DNA from: an uncultured Collinsella sp.
GTDB lineage: Bacteria; Actinomycetota; Coriobacteriia; Coriobacteriales; Coriobacteriaceae
Direction: 5' to 3'
Assembly (NCBI GenBank): GCA_958421275.1
Contig: CATZLI010000004.1
Location: 211,091-275,090, forward strand
DNA: 64,000 nucleotides
Both the position numbers and the translations under genes were made by a program. Numbering within the stretch: position 1 is the stretch's first letter; each line of letters begins with the position of its first letter. This document shows positions 17,406 through 26,351 of this stretch, piece by piece. The notes under the pieces are model-generated. The model worked only from the letters and a program-made list of their open reading frames with translations. It did not search any database and had not been told where the DNA came from.

Positions 17406-19850
17406 TTAGGCGTGGTCGCGCCAGCTGCGGACGCGCTGCTTCATGCCCCCTATGTCGAGCACGCCTTCGGCGAAGCCCTTGCGCACGAGCTCTTCGGGAA
17501 CAAACTCGTCGTAGCGATCAAAATAAGGCACCTCGCCGGGATAGACGAGCTCGATGGGATCGAAGTCCTTCTCGGCCTCGGCGGCGAGCACCTCAAAGAA
17601 CGTCTCTTCGTCGGCCTTCATCTTAAACTGCATAAAGTACGGGCGTGAAGGGTCGAGTCCGCGAAGGCCCAGCTCCGCGGCACATTTAATCTTGAGCATG
17701 CGCTCGAGCGCCAAAAAGGCGTAGCTTCCCAACCAGGGGAAGAGCACCCAGGTGTCGCCGCCCAGGTTAATGAGCGGCTTGGTTCCCGCGCCCGAAATCT
17801 CGGCCGTATGGCGAGCCTGCGCCAAGCGGGCCCGCGCGTTACCCATAAGGTACGGATACGCGGCATGTTCGTTGAGCGCTTTACGCATGCGCTCGAGCAC
17901 ATGCGTGTTGATGTCGCCGGGGCAATCGCCAAAGTAAGCCGGCACACGGCCCTTGACCTGAGTGGCAAAGACGGTGTGGCGCTTCCAGTCCACTTCCTCG
18001 ACAATCCAGCAGTGTCCGGCGATGGCGATGCGTTCACCGGGCGGTGGCGGGTTGACGATCGTGCCCAATTCGGTCGACTCGCTCCGGACGGTGAACTCCT
18101 CGTTTTCCTGGAACACGGCGTAGAACTTAAAGTTGTTGATGATGCGCTCGCCCGCGAGGCCCACGATGAGCCCGCCGCTCTCGGTGACCTGGATGTGGTC
18201 GATCTTAATGAGGTGACGCAGCAGTATGCGATAGTCATCGGCCGAGATGCGATGGAAATAGCTGAGTGTGAGCACGCGTTGGGCAAGCTCTGCCGGCGTG
18301 AGCTCTCCGGTGCTGGCAAGCGTCGACATAGTCTGGTGGTAGAGCAGGCTGTAGGGGAGTCGATCGAGCTCGGGCGGCTCGACCCACTTTTCCTCGCGAT
18401 AGAGTTGTACGAGCGCGATGCCCTGCAAGAGCTTCCACGGAATGGTCTCGGGCATCATCGTGCGCGGCTCGGGCTCTTCCTCGCGCATGACAAACCACAT
18501 CTCGGGCGGAAGATCGCGGCGTCCCGTGCGGCCCATTCGCTGCAAAAAGGAGCTGACGGTAAACGGCGCGTCGATCTGGAAGGCACGCTCCAAGCGGCCG
18601 ATATCGATACCGAGCTCCAGCGTAGAGGTGGTGACGGTTGTCTGTGCCTGCTCCTCATCGCGCATGAGCTCTTCTGCCGTCTCGCGCAGCGATGCCGAAA
18701 GATTACCGTGGTGGATGAGGAAGCGGTCGGGCTCGTGCTGGCTCTCGCAGTAGCTACGCAGCATGGAGCATACGGCCTCTGCCTCCTCGCGCGAGTTGGC
18801 AAAGACCAGGCACTTGCGCCCGCGGGTGTGTTCGAAGATATAGCCCATACCGGGGTCGGCGTTGTCGGGCGCCGTGTCGGTGGGGTTGAGAAGCGCCTGC
18901 TTGGTCGCTCGTGGGATGTCGACTTCGCCCTCGGGGGCCGAGGAAGTTTGGCGGTCCTTGGGAGCGGCCTTGCCCCGTGCCCGCTCACGACGTTGACGGC
19001 GCTCCTCTTGTGTGAGCTGTCCGCTGTGACGCATGTCTTGGGCGCCGGCGGGCAGTGCCGCGGATGCCGCCGCCTCGATACGCTCGCACGCAAGCACTTC
19101 GGCCTCTTGAGGACCCGTGCTCTCGAATCCCCGCTGCTGTGCCTGGGGACCCGAGTTGTAGAAGTGCTCCATGGAGATGCGCCACACGCGGCGCGGTTCT
19201 TCAAAGCGGGGGATAACACAGTCGCGCCCCGTTCCCTGTGAGAGAAAAGCGCCCGTGCGCTCGGGGTCGCCGATGGTGGCAGAAAGGCCAATGCGTCGAG
19301 GCTGCACGCCGGCCATGCGCGAGAGCCGCTCGATAAGGCAGAGCGTCTGCCCGCCACGGTCGCCGCGCATGAGCGAATGGACCTCGTCGATGACCACGTA
19401 GCGCAGGTCGCAAAACATGCGCGGGATCGCCATGTGCTTATGGATTAAGAGCGCTTCGAGTGACTCGGGCGTAATCTGCAAGATGCCGCTCGGTTTTTTG
19501 ATGAGCTTAGCCTTGTGCGACTGCGAGACATCGCCATGCCAGTGCCAGACAGGGATATCGGCCTCTTCGCAGAGGTCGTTGAGACGGACGAACTGATCAT
19601 TGATGAGCGCCTTGAGGGGGCCGATGTAGAGGGCGCCCACGCTTGCGGGCGGGTTTTCCCAAAACTCGGTCAGGATGGGAAAGAAGGCTGCCTCGGTTTT
19701 GCCGGAAGCCGTGGATGCCGTCAGGAGCACATTATCTTGCGTGTTAAAGATGGCGTCTGCCGCTGCAACCTGGATAGAGCGCAGACTCTCCCAATCGTGG
19801 GAGTAGATGAAGTCTTGGATAAACGGAGCATATCTGTCAAAGGCGTTCAC
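17406..19850 (-). CDS. Lhr-like DEAD/DEAH helicase (BrxHI-type)
   Basis: An 814-aa superfamily 2 helicase. Motif I is TASTASGKT (residues 44-52), motif II is DEVH (155-158), motif III is LSATIGD, and motif VI is QRMGRTGRR. A charged, low-complexity insertion with QEERRQRRERARG sits between the two RecA lobes. The long C-terminal region resembles Lhr helicases and BrxHI of type 2 BREX. The GTG at 19850 is chosen because GAGAGGAGG lies just before it. It is the last gene of a three-gene minus-strand unit, separated from the ATPase gene by 116 bp holding a hairpin. It probably unwinds DNA or RNA loaded by the ATPase and TerB partner (inference). Confidence 0.88.
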   Translation of the reverse strand: MNAFDRYAPFIQDFIYSHDWESLRSIQVAAADAIFNTQDNVLLTASTASGKTEAAFFPILTEFWENPPASVGALYIGPLKALINDQFVRLNDLCEEADIPVWHWHGDVSQSHKAKLIKKPSGILQITPESLEALLIHKHMAIPRMFCDLRYVVIDEVHSLMRGDRGGQTLCLIERLSRMAGVQPRRIGLSATIGDPERTGAFLSQGTGRDCVIPRFEEPRRVWRISMEHFYNSGPQAQQRGFESTGPQEAEVLACERIEAAASAALPAGAQDMRHSGQLTQEERRQRRERARGKAAPKDRQTSSAPEGEVDIPRATKQALLNPTDTAPDNADPGMGYIFEHTRGRKCLVFANSREEAEAVCSMLRSYCESQHEPDRFLIHHGNLSASLRETAEELMRDEEQAQTTVTTSTLELGIDIGRLERAFQIDAPFTVSSFLQRMGRTGRRDLPPEMWFVMREEEPEPRTMMPETIPWKLLQGIALVQLYREEKWVEPPELDRLPYSLLYHQTMSTLASTGELTPAELAQRVLTLSYFHRISADDYRILLRHLIKIDHIQVTESGGLIVGLAGERIINNFKFYAVFQENEEFTVRSESTELGTIVNPPPPGERIAIAGHCWIVEEVDWKRHTVFATQVKGRVPAYFGDCPGDINTHVLERMRKALNEHAAYPYLMGNARARLAQARHTAEISGAGTKPLINLGGDTWVLFPWLGSYAFLALERMLKIKCAAELGLRGLDPSRPYFMQFKMKADEETFFEVLAAEAEKDFDPIELVYPGEVPYFDRYDEFVPEELVRKGFAEGVLDIGGMKQRVRSWRDHA

Positions 19851-19931
19851 TGGGCCTCCTCTCAAAAACGAATCTCTCAACGCGGCTGGCAACGGCTTGC
19901 TGCATTGCTGCTTCAACGTTTGCCCAGATAA

Positions 19932-19968
19932 AACCTGCCAAAATAAACCTGTCCCTTTTTGGCAGGTT
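19932..19968 (-). terminator. Hairpin between ATPase and helicase genes
   Basis: On the minus strand AACCTGCCAAAA pairs with TTTTGGCAGGTT, with AGGGACAGG inside the loop. Two bases of the ATPase stop codon lie in the stem. It could terminate or attenuate transcription into the helicase gene, or protect the upstream mRNA. The trailing T-tract is weak. Confidence 0.6.
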
Positions 19969-21271
19969 AGATGGTGAATTCGGCGAAGTTGCGGTCACCG
20001 TCTGCAGCGCCGGTGTCGCCTGTTGCGGCTGCCGGCGCCAGCGCGTCGCCGCCGACGCTTTGCAGCAGCTCCGCCACATTTGCATCGGGGTTCTGACACA
20101 GGATATCGAGCAGCTCGATAAAGTCACGGATGACCTCACGCGGCGTTAAGTGCGTATCGGCTCCCACGCGGCCAAACTCAATCTTGAGAAAGTCCACCAA
20201 GTCGTTCTCGGTAAGCGTGGGCGTCCAGCCAAAGTAGCCGGCATGGATCTGCATGAGTTTTTCGATGAGCACCAGCAGTTCCTCATAGGTGAGTGGCTGC
20301 AGGCGGATGATGGGCGCGAGCATGTCCTTAAGGTCCTCGCGCGCAAAGCGGCCCTGAGCGAGTCGGCTGCGCAGGGCTTCGTAGGAGAACACGCCGCGGC
20401 GGCGGTCTTCGATGGAGGTTGGCGTGCCTCCCATGATCATGCCCAGGTACTGCGCTTTGCCCTGGAGCGTGTCGTTGTACATGGTCAAGATCTTCTCGTA
20501 GTTGTATTGGCGCGTGATCGCGTTGGGAATCTTGTACAGATTCACGAGCTCGTCGATGAGCACCAGCATGCCCTTGTAGCCGCTGCAGACCAAAAAGCGC
20601 GCAATGAGCTTAACGTAGTCGTACCAGTCGTCATCACTGATGATGGTCGAGGAGCCCAGCTCGGCGCGTGCCTCACTCTTGGTGCGGTACTCGCCGCGAA
20701 TCCATTTGGTCACGCGGCTCATGGCTTCTTCGTCGCCCTCGGATACTGCCGCGCGGTAGCGGCGGAGCATGCGGGCGAAGTCGAAGCCGTGGACCATTTC
20801 CTCGAGCGGGGCCAGTTGGGCATTGACGGCAGACTCATCGGCATCGGAACACGAGGCGACCCAGCGATCCAGGATAAGGTTGAGCGCACCGCCCTCGGGG
20901 CGCGTTTTAGTCGATATGTTGCGGATGAGCTCACGGTAGGTGGCAAGGCCCTGTCCCTGGCCGCCCTGCAGGCGGCGCTCAGGGGATAGGTCGGCATCGG
21001 CGACGACGAATCCCTCACCCATGGCGTGCGTGCGGATGGTCTGGAGCAAAAAGCTCTTGCCGGTTCCGTAGCGACCGACCAGAAAGCGGAAGCTCGCGCC
21101 GCCGTCGGCGATGAGACTCAGGTCGGTGAGCAGGGCGCGGATCTCTACCTCGCGCCCTACGGTGATGTAGGGAAGGCCGATGCGCGGGACCACGCCGCCC
21201 TTGAGCGAGTTGAGAATGACGGCGGCGACGCGCTTGGGCACACGGGGTGCTGCGGATGTGGTATCACTCAT
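19967..21271 (-). CDS. P-loop ATPase, BrxD/DUF2791 family
   Basis: A 434-aa ATPase. Walker A is GRYGTGKS (residues 66-73) and Walker B is MLVLIDEL (about 235-242). The segment VPRIGLPYITVGREVEI at the N-terminus and RLQPLTYEELLVLIEKL in the C-terminal part are typical of the DUF2791/BrxD ATP-binding proteins. BrxD is a component of type 2 BREX, but none of the other BREX genes (PglX, PglZ, PglW, PglY) is present here. The ATG overlaps the last 8 bp of the TerB-N gene, indicating coupling. I infer that it powers or loads the neighbouring helicase. Confidence 0.88.
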   Translation of the reverse strand: MSDTTSAAPRVPKRVAAVILNSLKGGVVPRIGLPYITVGREVEIRALLTDLSLIADGGASFRFLVGRYGTGKSFLLQTIRTHAMGEGFVVADADLSPERRLQGGQGQGLATYRELIRNISTKTRPEGGALNLILDRWVASCSDADESAVNAQLAPLEEMVHGFDFARMLRRYRAAVSEGDEEAMSRVTKWIRGEYRTKSEARAELGSSTIISDDDWYDYVKLIARFLVCSGYKGMLVLIDELVNLYKIPNAITRQYNYEKILTMYNDTLQGKAQYLGMIMGGTPTSIEDRRRGVFSYEALRSRLAQGRFAREDLKDMLAPIIRLQPLTYEELLVLIEKLMQIHAGYFGWTPTLTENDLVDFLKIEFGRVGADTHLTPREVIRDFIELLDILCQNPDANVAELLQSVGGDALAPAAATGDTGAADGDRNFAEFTI

Positions 21272-23024
21272 GGTCTAGGTATCCTCTCACGTCTGCTTCG
21301 TAATCCTCGATAATTTGCGGTCCTGCCGCGCTAAATTCAATTACGGTGTCTCCCACCAGGTCAAAGAGCGCCTCGTTGATGCTGTCGACGAGCATGTCCT
21401 CGCTCTGCCCCGATTGCACTACCGCCGATTCCGCCTGTACTGCGTTGTGCTCGAGCAGCGCGCGGAGATAGGCGTCTGCGGCAGGCGTGAGTTCGTTCGT
21501 GGCGTCAGCGGGCGCAACAGCTGCGAACGCGGGCGTCGGCGCGAGAAGCGGTGCCACGACACCAAACTGTTCGGTGGATATGGTTGGCTCGTCGGTCTCG
21601 TCCTGCCGAATGGGTGCCGCGACCGCCTCGACAATCGCGTCGGCTACGGGCTCGGCTTCCGGTTGCCATGAGTCCGCTGCCTCGGCTTCCACAGGTGCGC
21701 CGTCCTCGCGTTCCTCATCAATCAAAAGCGCCTCACGCGTTTGTGCGGCGGCGTTCCGAATGTGCCCCAGCTGGCTCAAATCGATATCGATCTTGACGGG
21801 CTGATGTGCGGCATCCCATGAAAGCCATGACACGATCTCGTCATCGATGATCTTGGCCAGATATCTGGGGACCTTCTCCTCCTTCAGGGGATAGGTGGGG
21901 TCTAGGGCCAGGCGCAGGCGTTGGTCGCAGGCGCGCATCATTTCACCGAGCTTGCTGCTCTTTTGCCTGCTGCCATGGATGCGCATGCATTCCCAAAAGC
22001 CGTTTTGACAACGGTAAATATGGATGGGGTCCAGACGGTATTCGCAGTCCTCGTGGCGATTAGGCGCAAAGAACACAGCCGAGGCAAACATGGTATAGGG
22101 CATGGCCGTCTCCTCCCCAAACAAGCTCGCCACGATACCGGTCTTTCGGTGCGTGTCATAGTAGCGCGCCATACGGACATACACGGCACATACCACGTGG
22201 CGCAGGTCGCGATGGTGGGAACGGTCGAGCCGTGAGTTATTCAGGTTGTACGTGGAGAGGGCGTTTATAGCGGTCATGAGTCGCTCCTCGCCTGCCTCGT
22301 CGGGCGGAAGGGGGAGCGTGGGCTCGGAGGTTTTGCGACGCTTGGGGGCTTGGGCCGACGGTGCCGGTGCAGGCGAGAGGTCTCGCGCTGCGCGGCGCAG
22401 CTCGATGAGGGCGTTGTCGAATGCGACGGTTTTAGAGTCGCGAAGCAGCTCGGGGTTGAGCCCGTGGAAAACGGCGTAATCTTGCAACCACACGCGTGCA
22501 AACCGGTCGATGCCGGGCTCGAAGGCACGATAGGCATCCCAAAAGGCCTTGATCTTGTTAAAGCCATCGAGCGGGTCATCAACGCCAATGCTGCAGATCA
22601 GCTCATAGAGGTACAGGAAGGCAAAGGACGTAGACGTTTCCTCGACGGTTCCGCGGCGCACTTGGGCGCGCCAGGTAAAGTACCCGCGCAGCTGGCGATC
22701 GCTCATAGCGTTGTAGGTTGGGAAGTACGACTTGAACGTACCGTTATAGGGGCAATCGTCCTCAAAATCGGCCATCAGCAGGCCTTGGCGGTAGAAAAGC
22801 TCGGCTTCCGAAAGCCAACGGTCCGCGCCGCCCTTTGGGTCTTCTTGCCAACGCGATATCTCACGCATCTTGCGGTATTGGTCGGGGAGGAAGTTCTGCA
22901 TCTGTCGGCCGGTCTTGAGAATCGGCTCGTCTGCGTAGACCTCATGTGAGAAACGGGCGGACTGATGGGTCCGGGCCTCGGCCATAATGCGCTCGATGAG
23001 CATCTTGATGTCCTGGTCGGCCAC
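21264..23024 (-). CDS. TerB-N/TerB-C domain protein
   Basis: A 586-aa protein, first gene of the cassette. The N-terminal region (about 60-230) contains LSEAELFYRQGLLMADF and LYLYELICSIGVDDP, characteristic of the TerB-N domain. The C-terminus (about 500-586), with LTPAADAYLRALLEHNAV and SINEALFDLVGD, looks like TerB-C. The central TerB metal-binding domain is not evident; a Pro/Ala/Glu-rich linker stands in its place. TerB-N/TerB-C proteins have been linked by comparative genomics to ATPase and helicase genes in proposed DNA-processing or stress systems. The GTG start has AGGAGAGGAGG just upstream. It is probably the recognition or scaffold subunit (inference). Confidence 0.8.
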   Translation of the reverse strand: MADQDIKMLIERIMAEARTHQSARFSHEVYADEPILKTGRQMQNFLPDQYRKMREISRWQEDPKGGADRWLSEAELFYRQGLLMADFEDDCPYNGTFKSYFPTYNAMSDRQLRGYFTWRAQVRRGTVEETSTSFAFLYLYELICSIGVDDPLDGFNKIKAFWDAYRAFEPGIDRFARVWLQDYAVFHGLNPELLRDSKTVAFDNALIELRRAARDLSPAPAPSAQAPKRRKTSEPTLPLPPDEAGEERLMTAINALSTYNLNNSRLDRSHHRDLRHVVCAVYVRMARYYDTHRKTGIVASLFGEETAMPYTMFASAVFFAPNRHEDCEYRLDPIHIYRCQNGFWECMRIHGSRQKSSKLGEMMRACDQRLRLALDPTYPLKEEKVPRYLAKIIDDEIVSWLSWDAAHQPVKIDIDLSQLGHIRNAAAQTREALLIDEEREDGAPVEAEAADSWQPEAEPVADAIVEAVAAPIRQDETDEPTISTEQFGVVAPLLAPTPAFAAVAPADATNELTPAADAYLRALLEHNAVQAESAVVQSGQSEDMLVDSINEALFDLVGDTVIEFSAAGPQIIEDYEADVRGYLDHE

Positions 23025-23112
23025 CGCCTCTCCTCTCCTAACGCAGCTTCGGTGACCTCATATCATAGCACAGCATCAAACAGGTGTTCGAGATACTGCT
23101 GCGTAGATAGAT

Positions 23113-23829
23113 TTAGAACAGGAGGGCGTAGATGACGGCGATGACGACGGAGGGAAGCATATTGGCCGTACGGAAGGCCTGAGGACGGATGAGGTTGACG
23201 CCGACGCAGAAGATGAGCATGGAGCCTACGAGCGAAAGGCTGTTGAGGGCCGCTGTGGTCATGATGGGGGAGAGCGCGCCGGCAAACAACGTGATCGTCC
23301 CCTGGAACACGGCGACGGGCAGGGCCGAGAAGATGCAGCCGCGGCCAAGCGAGGCCGTCATGGTGCAGACGATGATGCAGTCCAGTGCGCCCTTGAGGGC
23401 AAGCGTTGACCAGTCGCCGAGCAGGCCGTCCTGGATCGATCCCACAATGGCCATGGCGCCAATGCACACGGTGAGTGAAGTCGAGACAAAAGCGTTGGTG
23501 AACTCGTTATCGCCCTCACTGCCAGTCTTGCGCTTGAGCCATTCGCCAAGGTTCTCGATGGCGGCTTCCAAGTTGACGGCCTCGCCGATGAGCGAACCGA
23601 CCGCAAATGAGACGATGAGCATGGTGGTACCGGTGGTCGCCAGCGCCTTCCCATCGATAAGGAGCATCTTTTGCATGGTGCCGCCAAGGCCGATAAACAG
23701 GACGCACAGCCCCGATGCTTTCATGAGCGTGTCTTGGATGCGCGGTGTAATGAAGCGGCCGCCCGCTAATCCCAAAAGACCGCCCGCAATCAAAAGCACA
23801 ACGTTGATGATTGTTCCCAAGCCCGGCAT
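23113..23829 (-). CDS. DUF554 integral membrane protein
   Basis: A 238-aa membrane protein of the DUF554 (YdfK/YqgA-like) family, with about seven hydrophobic segments. It begins PGLGTIINVVLLIAGGLLG and contains the conserved GDWSTLALKGALDCI loop and the SLGRGCIFSALPV segment. The function of the family is unknown. The start at 23829 is preferred because GGGAGGG lies 5 nt upstream and the hydrophobic protein begins there; the longer frame adds a non-membrane extension. No terminator was found in the 88 bp before the TerB-N gene. Confidence 0.88.
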   Translation of the reverse strand: MPGLGTIINVVLLIAGGLLGLAGGRFITPRIQDTLMKASGLCVLFIGLGGTMQKMLLIDGKALATTGTTMLIVSFAVGSLIGEAVNLEAAIENLGEWLKRKTGSEGDNEFTNAFVSTSLTVCIGAMAIVGSIQDGLLGDWSTLALKGALDCIIVCTMTASLGRGCIFSALPVAVFQGTITLFAGALSPIMTTAALNSLSLVGSMLIFCVGVNLIRPQAFRTANMLPSVVIAVIYALLF

Positions 23830-23947
23830 GAGCCCTCCCGTATTGATGCCAACGTGGCAATCGTAGCAGAGTGGAATGCGAGGTACATCGCGACTCATCT
23901 AATACGTTATATAAGTGGCATTAGCAACGACGCGCAGCATTTAAGTC

Positions 23948-25378
23948 TCAGGTGGTTGTCGGGACATAGGGATAGTATTCAAAGCGCAGTGTCATAAGCC
24001 GCTGTGGGGATTCAATAGCCGCGGCAATGATATTGGCATCGCGGGCACGATCAAACCCTTCGAGTTCGATCTGATACGAGACGTCTTGCATAATGTCCAG
24101 ACGTCGCCAGGCTAGGAGTGTGTCACCATCGAATTCTAAGGTCTTGCCTCCGTCTGGAGCAACGGCGTATAAACGCAGCTTGGCGGTGGTTGCAGGGTCG
24201 ACAACCGTGACCTTTTTAATTTCGTTTCGAGTATTCTTGGCGCCCAACAAGGTGAGCAGTGTTGGGGCCACGACCTCGCCCGATGGCAAAAAGACGACTT
24301 CGATGGATTCAGGAAATGCGATGATGGCTGACTTGCGGACGGGCTGATTGGCGGCGGCAACTTCGATGTTCGCAGCGTCGACGACCTCTGTGTGGTCGAG
24401 CGCGGCAAGCACGCAGCAGTTGCCTTCATCGATCTCTTGAGGATCAGCAAGCCCCAGACTGTCCGCGAACTCGTGATCGTTTGGATCGGCAGCGGGCTCA
24501 TTCGGCGCTTCGAAAGAAGCTGGGACGCTGTTTGTCGGCGACGGCGTGTCGCCCGCACCTGCTTCTTTGTCCGCGCTCTCTTCTTGTATGGTTGCGTTGA
24601 TGGGTTCGTCGTTTGGGGGGAGCGTCTTGGCGTCAAACGCGGAGGGGAGAATTCCGATGGCTCCGGATCCGTTCCACTCCATTTCGAGAAGCGCCGGGTC
24701 GGCAAGAATGCGTTGCCTGCTTTGCGCGCGGGCATCGATTTCAATAGGGCCTGCCTCTATCCCTCGTGTAAGGCTGAGTGATCCGGCTGGCTTCTCGAAA
24801 TGAGCGTCTGTGTCTTTGGTACTGACGGCGTAGAACAGCAGGGACGCTTCTCCCGCCGCGATGGCATCGGTACCGGCTTTGGTCAGCCGCAACGATGCCG
24901 TGAATGAGAGGGTGGGCTGCGTGTCGTCTGCATTCGCGGCGGCGCAGCCCAGACATATACCGCCTCCTTTCTCGAAAAACGTACCGTCGAAGGCGACCTT
25001 CGCTCCGTTCGCCGAGTCATCGACCGAAGCGATGTCGATGCGCAGCTCTAAATTGCATGGATCGCCATCTGCATCGAGCACAACCGAGCGCCACGTGCAG
25101 ACGGCGCACCCCGCCTGGGAGCCGTTTGCCTTGTTCGAACGATTGATATCCACGACTATCGAGCCGTCCGTATTACGACGAAGGCATCCCGAGGTTGAGA
25201 TTGCGGCCTGTGCGATCGAAAAACGCTTGCACGCAATGGCGCTCGACGGATTTGGTGCGGAGCTTAGGGCCGCTGGTAAGGAGTCTGCCATGACAGGAGT
25301 CGCCCAAGCGGCGACAGGCGTTCCGGTTGCGAGCGCGCCGCAGAGTGCGACGACGGGCAAAAGGTTCTTCGATGCCAT
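23948..25378 (-). CDS. Secreted hypothetical surface protein
   Basis: A 476-aa exported protein. A signal peptide (residues 1-26, hydrophobic core LLPVVALCGALATG with an AWA-type cleavage site) precedes a Cys-containing N-terminal domain (CAVC and CLGC pairs, about 90-150). A Pro/Glu/Ala-rich linker (about 245-310) and a C-terminal beta-rich domain (about 325-476) follow. No family recognised and no cell-wall motif at its C-terminus. It is the last gene of a five-gene unit that includes an LAXTG-anchored protein, so it probably acts at the cell surface. The gap to the upstream gene is 18 bp. Confidence 0.7.
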   Translation of the reverse strand: MASKNLLPVVALCGALATGTPVAAWATPVMADSLPAALSSAPNPSSAIACKRFSIAQAAISTSGCLRRNTDGSIVVDINRSNKANGSQAGCAVCTWRSVVLDADGDPCNLELRIDIASVDDSANGAKVAFDGTFFEKGGGICLGCAAANADDTQPTLSFTASLRLTKAGTDAIAAGEASLLFYAVSTKDTDAHFEKPAGSLSLTRGIEAGPIEIDARAQSRQRILADPALLEMEWNGSGAIGILPSAFDAKTLPPNDEPINATIQEESADKEAGAGDTPSPTNSVPASFEAPNEPAADPNDHEFADSLGLADPQEIDEGNCCVLAALDHTEVVDAANIEVAAANQPVRKSAIIAFPESIEVVFLPSGEVVAPTLLTLLGAKNTRNEIKKVTVVDPATTAKLRLYAVAPDGGKTLEFDGDTLLAWRRLDIMQDVSYQIELEGFDRARDANIIAAAIESPQRLMTLRFEYYPYVPTTT

Positions 25379-25396
25379 GGGGTCTCCTTAGCTAAT

Positions 25397-25678
25397 TTAG
25401 TGCGGCCTGTTCATGTTTTGTTTCTGGCTGTGTTTGATGTGCAGACCGAGGCCGGCGGTTCCCGCGCCTGCTGCTGCGGCGCCTGCTGCCAAGAGCCATC
25501 GTTTGTCGCCTGTCTGCGCCAACGGTTCCTCGCGGTCGCTGCGGTCGAGCTCCGAGAGGTCGACCGTCACTTGCGTGGCGGCCTGCGCCTGTTCTTGCTG
25601 GGCAAAGGCCATGGCTGGCCCAAACGCTAGGATGCTGACGGCGGCGGCCAGGGCGACGGCCTTATGCCGTGTGCGCAC
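25397..25678 (-). CDS. Small LAXTG-anchored surface protein
   Basis: A protein of about 93 aa with an N-terminal signal peptide (AVALAAAVSILAFGPAMAFA), a short spacer, and a C-terminal sorting signal LAQTG followed by a hydrophobic stretch (WLLAAGAAAAGAGTAGLGL) and a basic tail. LAXTG is the motif used by class E sortases in actinobacteria. No sortase gene is visible in the window. The GTG at 25678 is chosen because it places the signal peptide at the terminus; a TTG at 25708 would add ten residues. Either choice overlaps the 3' end of the upstream gene, indicating coupling. With so small a mature part it may serve as an anchor or pilus-base component (inference). Confidence 0.7.
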   Translation of the reverse strand: MRTRHKAVALAAAVSILAFGPAMAFAQQEQAQAATQVTVDLSELDRSDREEPLAQTGDKRWLLAAGAAAAGAGTAGLGLHIKHSQKQNMNRPH

Positions 25679-26261
25679 CGGGCTCGACCGTCCAGGTGAT
25701 CGTTGCAACCTGATCGCCTTCGCCGGTTACGCGGAAGATGTCGCGCGTGACGCGGGCGACGTTTCCGCTTGTCTTGAGCTTAATTTTGTCCGTGCCGCCG
25801 GCAATGCCCTGGTAGCCCATGTCGAAGGCTGCGTTCTTGGAAAGATCGAGGCCCGTCTCCTGCATTGCGGCGCTGGCGTTCTGGAGTGCGCCGTCGGGGC
25901 CGACCTTAAAGTCGATGGAGTTCTGTGCGGTTCCGGCTTTGGCGTCGGCAGCAATGGTCCAGGTGCTCATGGCGTCGATCTTCATGTTGGTGACATGGAT
26001 GCCGTAGGCCGAATGATTGTCGATGGTGGTCGCGTCTTCTGAGGGGCCCTGAAGCGTGCCGTCGGCCTTGGCGACGAAGGGAATAACCGTCGGAACTTTG
26101 AACTCAACGTTGTCGATCTCGGTCCTGACCATTACTTTCGTGGTTCCAACGCGCCCGGCCGCCATAGCTGGCGTCGGGGCGGCGCCCATTGCGAGCGCGA
26201 GCGCGAGCCCCGCGCCCACGACGAGCGCTCTGGCTCCGTTCATGTTCCTGGTGATGTCCAT
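25662..26261 (-). CDS. Secreted beta-rich surface protein, pilin-like
   Basis: A 199-aa protein with a clear signal peptide (ARALVVGAGLALALAMGA, cleavage near AMAA) and a beta-rich mature domain (VPTVIPFVAKADGTLQGPS, then TTIDNHSAYGIHVTNMKI). The pattern of IPF strand, aspartate-rich turns and N-x-S resembles the camelysin/TasA or minor-pilin beta sandwiches found in Gram-positive bacteria, but I cannot assign a family. It lies in the middle of the surface cluster, upstream of and overlapping the LAXTG gene. It could be the major assembled subunit. Confidence 0.65.
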   Translation of the reverse strand: MDITRNMNGARALVVGAGLALALAMGAAPTPAMAAGRVGTTKVMVRTEIDNVEFKVPTVIPFVAKADGTLQGPSEDATTIDNHSAYGIHVTNMKIDAMSTWTIAADAKAGTAQNSIDFKVGPDGALQNASAAMQETGLDLSKNAAFDMGYQGIAGGTDKIKLKTSGNVARVTRDIFRVTGEGDQVATITWTVEPGAHTA

Positions 26262-26351
26262 GGTCGTTCCTTTCTATTCGCCGCGGGCCGTCCCCGCGAT
26301 GATTGGACGAATGCTGGTGAATTGCGTGCGGTGCCGCGTCGGCCGGAAAAG

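Noticed and set aside
17406..23024. Complete BREX system
   Set aside because: Only BrxD-like and BrxHI-like genes are present; PglX methylase, PglZ, PglW/PglY, BrxC and Lon-like genes are absent from the window.
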